Origin: Shewanella pneumatophori
GTDB lineage: Bacteria; Pseudomonadota; Gammaproteobacteria; Enterobacterales; Shewanellaceae
NCBI RefSeq assembly: GCF_023283895.1
Contig: NZ_JAKILB010000014.1
Location: forward strand, 1-64,000
Direction of reading: 5' to 3'
DNA: 64,000 nucleotides
In this document: one piece after another, positions 1-8,035 of the stretch
Numbering within the stretch: position 1 is the stretch's first letter
Layout: each line of letters begins with the position of its first letter
Made by a program: the position numbers and the translations under genes
The notes under the pieces: model-generated
Databases searched by the model: none
What the model was told of the DNA's origin: nothing
The model's input: only the letters and a program-made list of their open reading frames with translations

Positions 1-29
1 CTAACAAATAACCTTGTCTTACTTTAAAT

Positions 30-106
30 TGGCGGAGCGGACGGGACTCGAACCCGCGACCCCCGGCGTGACAGGCCGGTATTCTAACCAACTGAACTAC
101 CGCTCC
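30..106 (-). tRNA. tRNA-Asp (GUC), copy 2 of the array
   Basis: The reverse complement gives a full 77-nt cloverleaf: acceptor GGAGCGG paired with CCGCTCC, anticodon loop CCTGTCACG with anticodon GTC, T arm GGGTTCGAGTCCC, and an encoded 3' CCA. This decodes Asp codons. It is identical over its length to the copy at 189-265 and lies downstream of it, so both are probably processed from one transcript. The flank ctaacaaataac at 1-12 recurs at 159-170, so the array may continue to the left of the window. Confidence 0.97.
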
Positions 107-188
107 AAAACATTTTTAGAAATCATTACTATGATTGCTAAGGTCACTCGTTATGTCACTAACAAATAACTAAAATTTAGTACTTGAT

Positions 189-265
189 TGGCGGAGCGGA
201 CGGGACTCGAACCCGCGACCCCCGGCGTGACAGGCCGGTATTCTAACCAACTGAACTACCGCTCC
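189..265 (-). tRNA. tRNA-Asp (GUC), promoter-proximal copy
   Basis: This is the same 77-nt tRNA with anticodon GTC and encoded CCA as the copy at 30-106. It is the first gene after the promoter at 282-310. The spacer to the second copy is 82 nt and AT-rich. The GC-rich stretch just after the -10 element (caccgc) is typical of stringently controlled stable-RNA promoters; that last point is inferred from known promoters, not measured. Confidence 0.97.
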
Positions 266-281
266 ACATCAAGTGCGGTGA

Positions 282-310
282 ATAATACGTAGAGTGAGGT
301 AGTCCGTCAA
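282..310 (-). promoter_or_regulatory. Sigma-70 promoter of the tRNA-Asp array
   Basis: On the minus strand TTGACG (positions 310-305) is followed by a 17-nt spacer and TATTAT (287-282). Both hexamers differ from consensus at one position and the spacing is ideal. Transcription would start about 10 nt upstream of the first tRNA-Asp. Confidence 0.8.
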
Positions 311-389
311 TAATTTTTTTTGCTGCCGCCAACTGTATAGCTAAAAAACAAACAATCCGCCGTAAACTTAAACATTAAGCGGTTTAAAT

Positions 390-1715
390 CTATGTTTTTC
401 TAGCTGAAGTGTCTTGGTTTTCTTCTGGCATGGTTAAATCTATCTGATCAAGCTCAAGTAACATTTTCTCTCGCTGTACTTCTTTTTCTAACCTTGCTTC
501 TGTTGCCGCTAACGCTTTTTTAAGATTACTGCGCTTACGAACAATTAATAAAACAATAATACCCAATACAATTAGGCCACCATTGACCGACGCCATCCAG
601 AAGATTGCTTTATCTTTAGCTTGCTGCTCCTGCTGTTTAGCAATAGCCTCGGCTTTGGCAGCAAGCTCCTCTTTACTCGGTGGGGGGGCCGGAGGTTGAA
701 CAAGGTTAAAAAATAGCTCTGGTAACTGCAGATAAATCTCACGACCAGTCAATGTTGTCGTGACTGCATTCACTTTTAAATGATAACTACCAAAATCAAT
801 CACTTTAGGCAGAACGAAATCAGTTGTCGATTGAGTAAAGTCCGTCATGGTCACAGGTACTGTTTTACCCGTTGGCCCTAAGATTTCAGCATCTAAATGA
901 GTCTCGTCTAACTTAACTAAAGTGTCATCGACTTTAATCTCTAACGTCCAAATACCTAAGTTAGGATCATCGGGAGTGAGCAGCTCAACAGTAATTGGCT
1001 GCGGCAAAAGCCTGAATGAATCATTGTATTCACGGTCTAGTACCGCATTTTTGGCTTGGATTTGTAGTCGATAATCGCCCCATGGCTGATCTAAATCTAA
1101 ATCGCTGGTAAATATACCGTCATCAGGGCGTTCATCTAATGACTCACCGTTATCACGATAGGCCCCCACAATAAATGTTCCTGCGGCGTAGTTCTCATCA
1201 GTCGGATTATTTTCACTAATAAAACGCGCTGTCCAGTTCATCATAAAATCAAGACCGGGCAAGCGAACTTTTTGCTCATCGCCAAGTAATTGCGCGGTTA
1301 ATTTTAAACGCTCACCTTGAAATAAAGGTTTAGGGATTGGCTCGACTTCAATAGATAGTGTGGTGATCTTATCGATCACCGAACCTTCAACCACCTGCCC
1401 AATTAGTTGCCATGGCCCTGGCATTGGTTGCTTGATAGTAATCATGTCACCGGTTAATCCTTCCATCCAAGTAACCTTGGCGTCAGGGTGACGGTCAACA
1501 TACCACTTACTCCCGTCAGGGCGCACAATAATCACAGGTGCACTGCCGTATTCTCTATGAATGAGTAACGTAACGGACTCAACCATATGATCGATTCGAA
1601 ATCGATTTTTTAATTCAGCCGCATGCTTAGATAGCAACACTTCTGATGCAGCGATACCACTAAATAAAAAGTAGCCGATAAAGCAAGCCGTAAAAATGGT
1701 AACTCTTCTAGTCAT
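390..1715 (-). CDS. TIGR03503-like single-pass membrane protein
   Basis: A 441-residue protein of unknown biochemical function. It has an N-terminal signal sequence (about residues 1-23, ending SGIAAS), a large extracytoplasmic region rich in beta-type segments, a proline-rich linker near residues 345-352 (PAPPPSK), one transmembrane helix around 373-396 and a charged, probably coiled-coil cytoplasmic tail rich in Glu, Lys and Leu. Size, layout and position beside dnaQ match the family I know as TIGR03503. As I recall, its species distribution tracks proteins with the GlyGly-CTERM sorting signal, but I cannot verify that here. The reading frame is intact. It follows dnaQ on the same strand with a 21-nt gap, so the two may be co-transcribed. 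Family assignment is from memory. Confidence 0.75.
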   Translation of the reverse strand: MTRRVTIFTACFIGYFLFSGIAASEVLLSKHAAELKNRFRIDHMVESVTLLIHREYGSAPVIIVRPDGSKWYVDRHPDAKVTWMEGLTGDMITIKQPMPGPWQLIGQVVEGSVIDKITTLSIEVEPIPKPLFQGERLKLTAQLLGDEQKVRLPGLDFMMNWTARFISENNPTDENYAAGTFIVGAYRDNGESLDERPDDGIFTSDLDLDQPWGDYRLQIQAKNAVLDREYNDSFRLLPQPITVELLTPDDPNLGIWTLEIKVDDTLVKLDETHLDAEILGPTGKTVPVTMTDFTQSTTDFVLPKVIDFGSYHLKVNAVTTTLTGREIYLQLPELFFNLVQPPAPPPSKEELAAKAEAIAKQQEQQAKDKAIFWMASVNGGLIVLGIIVLLIVRKRSNLKKALAATEARLEKEVQREKMLLELDQIDLTMPEENQDTSARKT

Positions 1716-1736
1716 AGAGAGACTCTTAAAATGAGA

Positions 1737-2465
1737 TTATCCGCGCCAGAGGCATTGTCCTGACTTAGCAACTAAATCTAATCGCTCTTCGTGTCTTACT
1801 AATTCATCGGCCGATGCAGAGATCACTTTAAGTTTTGTTCTATCAATACTTAAGCGCTGAATACCACCGCCCTCTTGTCCTGCTTTTTCACTAGATAGGT
1901 TAAATTTGGTTTGGCCACCTGTCATTAATAGGTAAACGTCGGCCAAAATCTCAGCATCGAGTAATGCGCCGTGGAGATCACGTGCAGAGTTATCAATGCC
2001 ATAGCGCTTACATAAGGCATCCAAGTTATTCTTTTGACCTGGATGCAAGAACTTAGCGACTTCTAGCGAATCGAGAACCTGACAAATATCTGTGGTTTTC
2101 GGCCCCAATGGTTGCAGCATTGAAAACTCATGATCCATAAAGCTAACGTCGAAGTTCGCGTTATGTGCCACAATTTCGGCGCCATCAATAAACTCAATAA
2201 AGCTTTGGGCAATTTCATGAAACTTAGGCTTGCTAGCAACAAATTCATTGGTGATACCGTGAACTGCAATTGCGTCTTCATCAATCGCTTGTTGCGGATT
2301 AATGTATTCATGGTAATGACGCCCAGTTAATCGGCGGTTAATGACTTCAACACAGCCGATTTCAATGATCCTGTGCCCCAAATAAATTGGACCACTTGAT
2401 TGGTTCATACCTGTCGTTTCGGTATCGAGAATAATTTGACGCTTCGCGCTTGAAACAATGTTCAT
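1737..2465 (-). CDS. dnaQ: DNA polymerase III epsilon subunit (3'-5' proofreading exonuclease)
   Basis: This is the proofreading exonuclease of the replicative polymerase core, in the DEDDh family. The three Exo motifs are visible: DTETTG with D14 and E16, HNANFD with D106, and LHGALLDAEI carrying the catalytic His and Asp near residues 165-170. A glutamine-led segment (QTKFNL) sits where E. coli DnaQ has its clamp-binding motif. The C-terminal tail (SGQCLWRG) matches the alpha-subunit-binding end of E. coli DnaQ. Length is 242 residues against 243 in E. coli. It is divergent from rnhA across a gap of about 70 nt, the classic enterobacterial arrangement, so the two promoters must be intertwined. 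No clear Shine-Dalgarno precedes the ATG. Confidence 0.96.
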   Translation of the reverse strand: MNIVSSAKRQIILDTETTGMNQSSGPIYLGHRIIEIGCVEVINRRLTGRHYHEYINPQQAIDEDAIAVHGITNEFVASKPKFHEIAQSFIEFIDGAEIVAHNANFDVSFMDHEFSMLQPLGPKTTDICQVLDSLEVAKFLHPGQKNNLDALCKRYGIDNSARDLHGALLDAEILADVYLLMTGGQTKFNLSSEKAGQEGGGIQRLSIDRTKLKVISASADELVRHEERLDLVAKSGQCLWRG

Positions 2466-2538
2466 ATGAATTTATACATTTCTCAGTTAAATATTTTGGG
2501 TATACTCGCCCAGCAATTATAGCTATGGTAGCAACTTG

Positions 2539-3018
2539 ATGACTGGACTGAAACAGATCTCTATCTATACCGACGGTTCTTGCCTCGGAAATCCTGGCCC
2601 TGGTGGTTATGGCATCGTTTTAAAGTATAAAAAGCAAACAAAAGAGCTTGCCGAGGGTTTTGCCCTTACAACCAATAACCGCATGGAGCTACTTGCACCT
2701 ATTATCGCACTTGAAGTACTTAAAGTGCCATGTCAGGTTATATTGACCAGCGATAGCCAATATATGCGCCAAGGGATCACACAGTGGATCCACGGCTGGA
2801 AACGCAAAGGGTGGATCACCTCTGCCAATCAACCGGTAAAAAATGTCGATTTATGGAAACGACTTGATGCCGTATCACAGCTGCACCAAATTGATTGGCG
2901 CTGGGTAAAAGGTCATGCAGGCCATACCGAAAACGAGCGCTGTGATGTCCTTGCTCGTAAAGCCGCTGAAGCAAAACCAACGCTAGAAGACACAGGTTAC
3001 ATCGCGCAGCAAAGCTAG
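2539..3018 (+). CDS. rnhA: Ribonuclease HI
   Basis: RNase HI cleaves the RNA strand of RNA-DNA hybrids, removing primers and R-loops. The first motif (YTDGSCLGNPGPGGYG) supplies D12, NNRMEL supplies E50, TSDSQYM supplies D72, and KGHAGH...ERCD supplies the catalytic His and last Asp, about residues 126 and 136. Length is 159 residues, close to the family norm of about 155. I start at the ATG at 2539 rather than the in-frame TTG immediately before it, because ATG aligns with known Shewanella RnhA starts. Divergent from dnaQ. A TATACT sequence at 2501-2506 is a plausible -10 element, but no good -35 accompanies it. Confidence 0.96.
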   Translation: MTGLKQISIYTDGSCLGNPGPGGYGIVLKYKKQTKELAEGFALTTNNRMELLAPIIALEVLKVPCQVILTSDSQYMRQGITQWIHGWKRKGWITSANQPVKNVDLWKRLDAVSQLHQIDWRWVKGHAGHTENERCDVLARKAAEAKPTLEDTGYIAQQS

Positions 3019-3081
3019 ACGATTAAATCTAGGTTATTGAAGCTAAATCTAACAAGACTCAATTAAAGTCCGCTTTTACAT

Positions 3082-3978
3082 TCAGCCATCGGTATTTAGG
3101 AACATCTTATTAAATTTAATAAATTCTAAGCCGATGGGCGTAAAGTTACGGCTTTTGTGGTGTATGCGATAGAACTTGCGCTCTAGTGATAATCCCTCGA
3201 CTTGAATAACGGCTAACTCTTTACGAATCAGCTCTTTTTCAAGGGTTAATTCAGATAACACCCCTAGCCCAGCGCCTTGTTTAACCGCTTGTTTAATCGC
3301 ATCGGGTGTTGAGAAACGAAACTTTTCCTGCGGCTGTATATCAAGGGCGTTCGCGGCATTAACAAAGTAATCACGAGTACCAGAGCCTTCTTCACGCATT
3401 ACCCAGGGCATATCATGTAGCGCACTCGGGGCAACGCTCTGTCCTGCTAATGGGTGCGCAGGATGACAAAACACCAGTAATTTGTCTTTATGCCACGCCT
3501 CAACGGCAATACGGCTATCAAGGCATTGTCCCTCAATAAAGCCCATTTCACTTCTAAACTCTAACACCGCATTTATCACAGCTTGAGTATTATCAATATC
3601 TACATTCACCAACGTATTAGTATGCTGCTGACAAAAAGCCACTGCTGATTTAGCCAATAAGTAATTACCTATGGTTGAGCTTGCACTGACATTCAAATTC
3701 CCGCCAAGCTCAGCTCCCGCAGGAGAAAACGCATGCTCTATTTGCTCAATTTTTTGTAAAGCTTCGGTTGCTAATGGCAACAATAAACTACCTTGCGAAT
3801 TTAAACGCAAGCGGTTGCCAATTCGCTCAAATAACCGCGTATCGAGCTGCTTTTCCAGCTCAGATAATGCCATTGATGCTGCAGGAGAAGATAAATTAAC
3901 TAACTCTGCCGCTTTAGCCACTTGGCCGCTGCGCGCTACCGCTTCAAAAATAGCTAACTGTTTTAGTGTTATTCGCAT
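3082..3978 (-). CDS. LysR-type transcriptional regulator (YeiE-like)
   Basis: A 298-residue LysR-family regulator. The N-terminal winged helix-turn-helix starts MRITLKQLAIFEAVARSG and runs to about residue 62. The substrate-binding domain contains ASSTIGNYLL, GFIEGQC, WVMREEGSGTRDYF and RIHHKSR, which closely resemble E. coli YeiE, a clade that also includes sulfur and redox regulators. An upstream in-frame start would add 24 residues and overlap the neighbouring methyltransferase; the ATG at 3978 fits LysR N-termini and has AAGA at a suitable distance. It lies 8 nt after the yafS-like gene on the same strand and is probably co-transcribed with it. The ligand and targets cannot be read from sequence. 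It converges with rnhA, and I see no terminator between them. Confidence 0.85.
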   Translation of the reverse strand: MRITLKQLAIFEAVARSGQVAKAAELVNLSSPAASMALSELEKQLDTRLFERIGNRLRLNSQGSLLLPLATEALQKIEQIEHAFSPAGAELGGNLNVSASSTIGNYLLAKSAVAFCQQHTNTLVNVDIDNTQAVINAVLEFRSEMGFIEGQCLDSRIAVEAWHKDKLLVFCHPAHPLAGQSVAPSALHDMPWVMREEGSGTRDYFVNAANALDIQPQEKFRFSTPDAIKQAVKQGAGLGVLSELTLEKELIRKELAVIQVEGLSLERKFYRIHHKSRNFTPIGLEFIKFNKMFLNTDG

Positions 3979-3986
3979 TGATGTTC

Positions 3987-4727
3987 TTATGGTTGATTTG
4001 ACGATTTCGAAACATGGCCCGTACGCCCTGCACTCGGCGCTGTTGACCAATTAGGTTGCTTTACTTTTCGCTTTGCTTGAATTGGTGTTAACGGGCTTTC
4101 AAGTTTTTTAGCTACCAGCACATAAACACTGCCGGTACTTGGTAACCAAGATTTAAGTGCATGGGACCAAATATTGTCGGGTTTGACTTCACTTAACAGG
4201 TGATGATGCAATAAACGTTCATCTGCAACGACTTGATAACCCAATAACCCTAGCCAGTCTTTCACCCGTGATGGCGTGAAAAATCGTCCATTCCAAGGGA
4301 TCTCATTCTGATGCTTAGGTAGGATTTGGCCGATAAACATTGGGCTTAGTGGATTAAAGCCACTAATAATAAGATGGCCGCCAGATACCAATACCCTGTC
4401 AATTTCTCGCAGAAGTCGATAAGGGTCTGCTTCGAACTCTAAAATAAAGTTCATCACTACGGCATCAACACTGACATTTTGAATAGGTAATTGGCTGTAA
4501 TCACCTCGAATATGGGCTTGAGGCTCATCAAATAACCCATACTGCCGATTAATCCCCACATTGGTTTTATCGATTTTCTGGCTTAATGGACCCAAGTTAA
4601 GCATGTAATAACCAAAAATTCGTGGCCACCAAGGTGATAGAGCTTCCTCGAGGCTTTCACGAATGATCGCTCCGTTAGGTAGTTCTGACCAATGAGAAGG
4701 CTTTAATGCTAATTCAGATTGCGACAA
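3987..4727 (-). CDS. YafS-like SAM-dependent methyltransferase
   Basis: A class I SAM-dependent methyltransferase (Methyltransf_11 type). The SAM fold shows an acidic strand end (RGDYSQLPIQNVSVDAVV), then the post-motif ILEFEADPYRLLREIDRVL and SGGHLIISGFNP, typical of this fold. It occupies the rnhA-yafS-gloB-mltD position of E. coli, which supports a YafS assignment. Substrate unknown. No ATG is available: an in-frame TTG at 4739 has AAGGA only two bases away, whereas a TTG at 4727 has GGAG at a 6-nt spacing, so I prefer 4727. The C-terminal 40 residues are Lys/Ser/Pro-rich and look disordered. Divergent from gloB. Confidence 0.78.
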   Translation of the reverse strand: MSQSELALKPSHWSELPNGAIIRESLEEALSPWWPRIFGYYMLNLGPLSQKIDKTNVGINRQYGLFDEPQAHIRGDYSQLPIQNVSVDAVVMNFILEFEADPYRLLREIDRVLVSGGHLIISGFNPLSPMFIGQILPKHQNEIPWNGRFFTPSRVKDWLGLLGYQVVADERLLHHHLLSEVKPDNIWSHALKSWLPSTGSVYVLVAKKLESPLTPIQAKRKVKQPNWSTAPSAGRTGHVSKSSNQP

Positions 4728-4810
4728 ATCAATCTCCAAATTCCTTAATACCCTACTTTAATAACGAAAGCGGTATACAAGCAACTGCTTTGCTCAGTAA
4801 ACTGGTTTCA

Positions 4811-4846
4811 GTGCTCAAATTAGTCCTCAAATTAGTGCTCAAATAA
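4811..4846. repeat. 12-nt tandem repeat, three copies
   Basis: gtgctcaaatta is followed by gtcctcaaatta and gtgctcaaataa, giving three contiguous units with one or two differences. The array lies in the divergent spacer between the yafS-like gene and gloB, about 40 nt before the gloB start. It could affect promoter spacing if copy number varies; no function can be assigned. Confidence 0.75.
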
Positions 4847-4887
4847 ATTAACTCGAGCGATTTACTTCTTACTTAGAGAGTTTCAGT

Positions 4888-5664
4888 ATGTTACAGATCA
4901 CACCACTTCCCGCTTTTAACGATAATTATATCTGGGCGTTGCAAACTGAGCAAAGTACAGGTGTTTATGTGGTCGACCCAGGTGACGCACAAGTTGTGAT
5001 TGACTATGTCACCAGCAAACAGTTGACTCTACAGGGCATACTCATTACCCACCACCACCATGATCATACAGGCGGAATTGCAGCACTATGCGAGCATTTT
5101 GGTAAAGATATTCCAGTATATGGCCCACAAGCCGAGAATATCCAAGGGATTAACCGTCCAATAGCGACACAGGCAAAAATCACTTTAGAGGGCTTAGGGC
5201 TGGAAGCAAAAATCATTCAGGTTCCTGGGCATACCTTAGGCCACATAGCTTACTTAATTGACAATGTACTTTTTTGCGGTGATACCCTGTTTAGCGGTGG
5301 CTGTGGGCGATTATTTGAAGGAACCGCTGAGCAAATGTATCAATCATTAAGTCAGCTAAGTGAACTGCCAGAACAAACCAAAGTTTACTGCACTCATGAA
5401 TATACGTTAGCAAATTTACGCTTTGCTTGTGCAGCAGAACCAAGCAACCAAAAGCTGCAACAATATGTGCAACAAGCAAATCAATTACGTGCACAAAATA
5501 TACCTACCTTGCCATCATCAATTGGCCTCGAAAAGGCAATAAACCCATTTTTACGGGCAGATTGTGCAGAAATTCAACAAATTTTAGCCGTTCAATTCCA
5601 ACAACCTATAACAAATACGCTGCAAAGCTTCGCACTTCTGCGTCAATGGAAAGACAATTTCTAA
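4888..5664 (+). CDS. gloB: Hydroxyacylglutathione hydrolase (glyoxalase II)
   Basis: GloB hydrolyses S-D-lactoylglutathione to D-lactate and glutathione, the second step of methylglyoxal detoxification, in the cytoplasm. It has the metallo-beta-lactamase fold with the binuclear metal motif THHHHDHTGG near residues 53-62, then VPGHTLGH, FCGDTLFSGGCGR and YCTHEYTLANLRFA, which supply the remaining His and Asp ligands and glutathione contacts. The C-terminal region (NPFLRAD, LRQWKDNF) matches the glyoxalase II C-terminal domain. Length is 258 residues against about 251 in E. coli. The ATG has AGAGAG upstream. Its own terminator follows at 5702-5726, so it is probably monocistronic, with mltD read from a separate or read-through transcript. 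Confidence 0.95.
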   Translation: MLQITPLPAFNDNYIWALQTEQSTGVYVVDPGDAQVVIDYVTSKQLTLQGILITHHHHDHTGGIAALCEHFGKDIPVYGPQAENIQGINRPIATQAKITLEGLGLEAKIIQVPGHTLGHIAYLIDNVLFCGDTLFSGGCGRLFEGTAEQMYQSLSQLSELPEQTKVYCTHEYTLANLRFACAAEPSNQKLQQYVQQANQLRAQNIPTLPSSIGLEKAINPFLRADCAEIQQILAVQFQQPITNTLQSFALLRQWKDNF

Positions 5665-5701
5665 AAAATAATCTACAATAGCCCGCTATTCCAGCGCCAC
5701 T

Positions 5702-5726
5702 AAGCCAGATTTATTCTGGCTTTTTT
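5702..5726 (+). terminator. Rho-independent terminator of gloB
   Basis: Stem aagccaga / tctggctt with a 5-nt loop is followed directly by a run of T. It lies 38 nt after the gloB stop and 29 nt before mltD, which separates the two genes transcriptionally. Confidence 0.85.
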
Positions 5727-5754
5727 GAGCCTAATTAGAGGACACAGATTTTAG

Positions 5755-7314
5755 ATGCGCGTACCATTTTTATTCGTCGCAGGGGGGATTGCCCTGCTGA
5801 CAGGTTGTCAAACTTTAGACAGCCAGAAGACTGATGAAGGGATCCCTGCTACTCCGATAGCAATAGAACAAGTCAAAGTAGCTCCTGTTATACCTGAAGT
5901 AGTAGAAACAGTTGAGATCACTGATATATGGCAACGCATTCGCCTCGACATGCAGATGGAAGTACCAGATGAAAAGCTAGTACGCCAATACCGTGACTGG
6001 TATATCAAGCATCCACAGCATTTAGAGCGTGTATCTGAACGTGCAACGCCGTTCATGTATCTAATTGTTGAAGAGATTGAAAAGCGTGATCTACCGATTG
6101 AGCTAGCTTTACTGCCAATTGTAGAAAGTGCGTTTGATCCGTTTGCCTATTCACACGGTGCCGCGTCTGGCCTTTGGCAGTTCACTTCTCCTATGGCTCG
6201 CCATTTTGGGTTAAAGATGAACTGGTGGTATGACGGTCGTCGTGATGTACCAGCAGCAACAACTGCAGCACTAGACATGCTTGAATACCTGCATGGTAAA
6301 ACGGGGCAAAACTGGTTATACGCAATTGCTGCCTATAACACTGGTGAAGGTCGAGTGATTAATGCCGCTAAGCGTAATGCTAAAAAAGGCATTTCAACTG
6401 ATTTTTTCAGCTTGAACCTACCACGCGAAACTGAGCGTTACGTACCACAACTTTTAGCACTTGCCGATGTGATTAAAAATGCTGATAAGTACGGCATTAA
6501 GCTCACACCTATTAGCAACGAGCCACAAATTGAAGTTGTGGATATTGGTAGCCAAATTGATTTAGCACTTGCAGCTGATATCGCCAATATGACGACATCA
6601 GAGCTACACAAGCTAAACCCAGGATACAACCGCTGGGCAACGGCGCCTGAAGGGCCACATAAACTGGTATTGCCAGTTGATAAAGCTGATGCTTTTAAAG
6701 TTGCACTCAATAAAACCCATACTAACGAGCGCCTTAACTGGGAACGTTATCAAATTAAATCAGGTGATAGCCTAGGATTAATTGCTAAACGTTACAAAAC
6801 CACGGTATCTGCGTTAAAGTCAGTTAATGACATTAAAGGCAATACTATTGTTGCAGGTAAGTTTTTGCTAATTCCTGTTTCAGCTAAGAACTTAGATGAA
6901 TACTTATTATCTGCCGATCAACGTTTAAACCGTCAGCAAAATAAAGCGCGCGGTTCAAGCAAGATCACCTACAAGGTTCAGTCTGGTGATTCACTATGGA
7001 AAATTGCTAAGCAGCATAAAGTGAAAACTGCACAGCTTGCGAGCTGGAACAGCATGGCACCAAAAGATCCGCTACAAATTGGTCAAAAGCTAGTAATTTG
7101 GTCAGGTACGCGTTCAAACAGCCAAGGCTTAAGCGAAGTAATGCGTACTGTTAATTACAAGGTACGTAACGGTGACTCATTAGCTCGTATCGCAGGCAAG
7201 TTTAACGTTAGCGTTAATGATTTAGTGCGCTGGAACTCACTTGAAAAGAGTAAATATATTCAGCCAGGACAAATGCTCAAACTGTATGTAGATATGACCA
7301 AAGTTAGAGCATAA
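5755..7314 (+). CDS. mltD: Membrane-bound lytic murein transglycosylase D (lipoprotein)
   Basis: MltD cleaves peptidoglycan glycan strands with 1,6-anhydro ring formation. The signal peptide ends in a lipobox LLTGC with Cys18, so it is a lipoprotein. The catalytic SLT domain (about residues 110-240) has the general acid Glu in LLPIVESAFDPFAYSHGA and the motifs GLWQF and AIAAYNTGEGRV. Three LysM peptidoglycan-binding repeats follow, at about 334-377 (YQIKSGDSL), 402-446 (YKVQSGDSL) and 467-511 (YKVRNGDSL). E. coli MltD has two LysM in 452 residues, so this 519-residue form is longer. A tandem 14-nt duplication covers its stop codon. It converges with the rraA-asmA-lipoprotein operon and shares a bidirectional terminator with it. 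Confidence 0.95.
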   Translation: MRVPFLFVAGGIALLTGCQTLDSQKTDEGIPATPIAIEQVKVAPVIPEVVETVEITDIWQRIRLDMQMEVPDEKLVRQYRDWYIKHPQHLERVSERATPFMYLIVEEIEKRDLPIELALLPIVESAFDPFAYSHGAASGLWQFTSPMARHFGLKMNWWYDGRRDVPAATTAALDMLEYLHGKTGQNWLYAIAAYNTGEGRVINAAKRNAKKGISTDFFSLNLPRETERYVPQLLALADVIKNADKYGIKLTPISNEPQIEVVDIGSQIDLALAADIANMTTSELHKLNPGYNRWATAPEGPHKLVLPVDKADAFKVALNKTHTNERLNWERYQIKSGDSLGLIAKRYKTTVSALKSVNDIKGNTIVAGKFLLIPVSAKNLDEYLLSADQRLNRQQNKARGSSKITYKVQSGDSLWKIAKQHKVKTAQLASWNSMAPKDPLQIGQKLVIWSGTRSNSQGLSEVMRTVNYKVRNGDSLARIAGKFNVSVNDLVRWNSLEKSKYIQPGQMLKLYVDMTKVRA

Positions 7315-7327
7315 AAGTTAGAGTATA
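7300..7327. repeat. 14-nt tandem duplication across the mltD stop codon
   Basis: aaagttagagcata at 7300-7313 is followed by aaagttagagtata at 7314-7327, one mismatch. The mltD stop TAA spans the junction at 7312-7314, so the second copy is untranslated. Confidence 0.8.
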
Positions 7328-7339
7328 AAGACCAACTGC

Positions 7340-7376
7340 AAAATAGAAAGGCGACCTAAGGTCGCCTTTCTATTTT
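7340..7376. terminator. Bidirectional rho-independent terminator
   Basis: A perfect 17-bp stem (aaaatagaaaggcgacc / ggtcgcctttctatttt) with a 3-nt loop lies between the convergent mltD and BsuPI-lipoprotein genes. The A-rich and T-rich outer stem gives a U-tract on both strands. Confidence 0.92.
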
Positions 7377-7417
7377 ACTTATACCACCGTATATTAACGG
7401 TATTGCTGGTTATAATG

Positions 7418-8035
7418 TTAGTAACTGTAAGTTACTTTGTACATCGCAGGCTTTTGAGACTCTGTAGCTTTACCAGCAAACACGGCCTCTAAACGATAGC
7501 CCTTGCCAATTTTAGCTGCGACTTCTGCTGGAATTTTAAATTTCACGTTTTGTGTTTTCCCCGCAGGCATCACGGTCTCGCGTATTGCTTGGGTAAACAT
7601 CATCTCATTTGACCATGCCCAGATCTTGCGGCCTTGTGAGTCAAATAACCAAAGATCTGCCGTCATGCCAGACATAAACATCAGCGGCACGCCATATGAC
7701 TGATTATTCGTGTACTGCAGGGTTACATTTGCTTTGTCAGTCACTAATAGTTTGGCTTCTAACAATCCTTGATCCATAGGGCTATCCTTTTTTGAGCCTC
7801 TATTATTGGCACCACTATCAGCAATTTTAACTTTAGTAGCATCTGTAACCACAACGGGTTGTAAAACTGGCTTACCTTGAGGCTGTAGGTTTGGCGCTGT
7901 AACCTTCTCAGCAGTCTGCTCTTTAGCTTGTGGCGCTTGCAATAGTGCTGGCTCAGTAACAGCCTCTCCAACTTGTTGGCCTGAGCAACCAATCAAGCTC
8001 AAGCCTACAAGAGGAAGTAACGTTTTAACTAACAT
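7418..8035 (-). CDS. Lipoprotein with BsuPI-type domain
   Basis: A 205-residue predicted lipoprotein. The lipobox LSLIGC places the lipidated Cys at residue 17; Ser at +2 suggests outer-membrane sorting. A low-complexity Ala/Gln/Pro/Val linker runs to about residue 80. The C-terminal half (ANVTLQYTNNQSYGVPLMF, ADLWLFDSQGRKIWAWS, PAGKTQNVKFKIPA) resembles the BsuPI intracellular-proteinase-inhibitor domain (PF12690), a beta-sandwich. I know of no demonstrated inhibitor activity in such lipoproteins. The ATG follows the stop codon of the asmA-like gene with no intervening base, so translation is likely coupled. It is the last gene of the rraA-asmA-lipoprotein run. Confidence 0.75.
   Translation of the reverse strand: MLVKTLLPLVGLSLIGCSGQQVGEAVTEPALLQAPQAKEQTAEKVTAPNLQPQGKPVLQPVVVTDATKVKIADSGANNRGSKKDSPMDQGLLEAKLLVTDKANVTLQYTNNQSYGVPLMFMSGMTADLWLFDSQGRKIWAWSNEMMFTQAIRETVMPAGKTQNVKFKIPAEVAAKIGKGYRLEAVFAGKATESQKPAMYKVTYSY

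Noticed and set aside
3671..4054. 127-codon plus-strand frame opposite the LysR and methyltransferase genes
   Set aside because: It lies wholly antisense to two recognised genes and has no domain or initiation signal.
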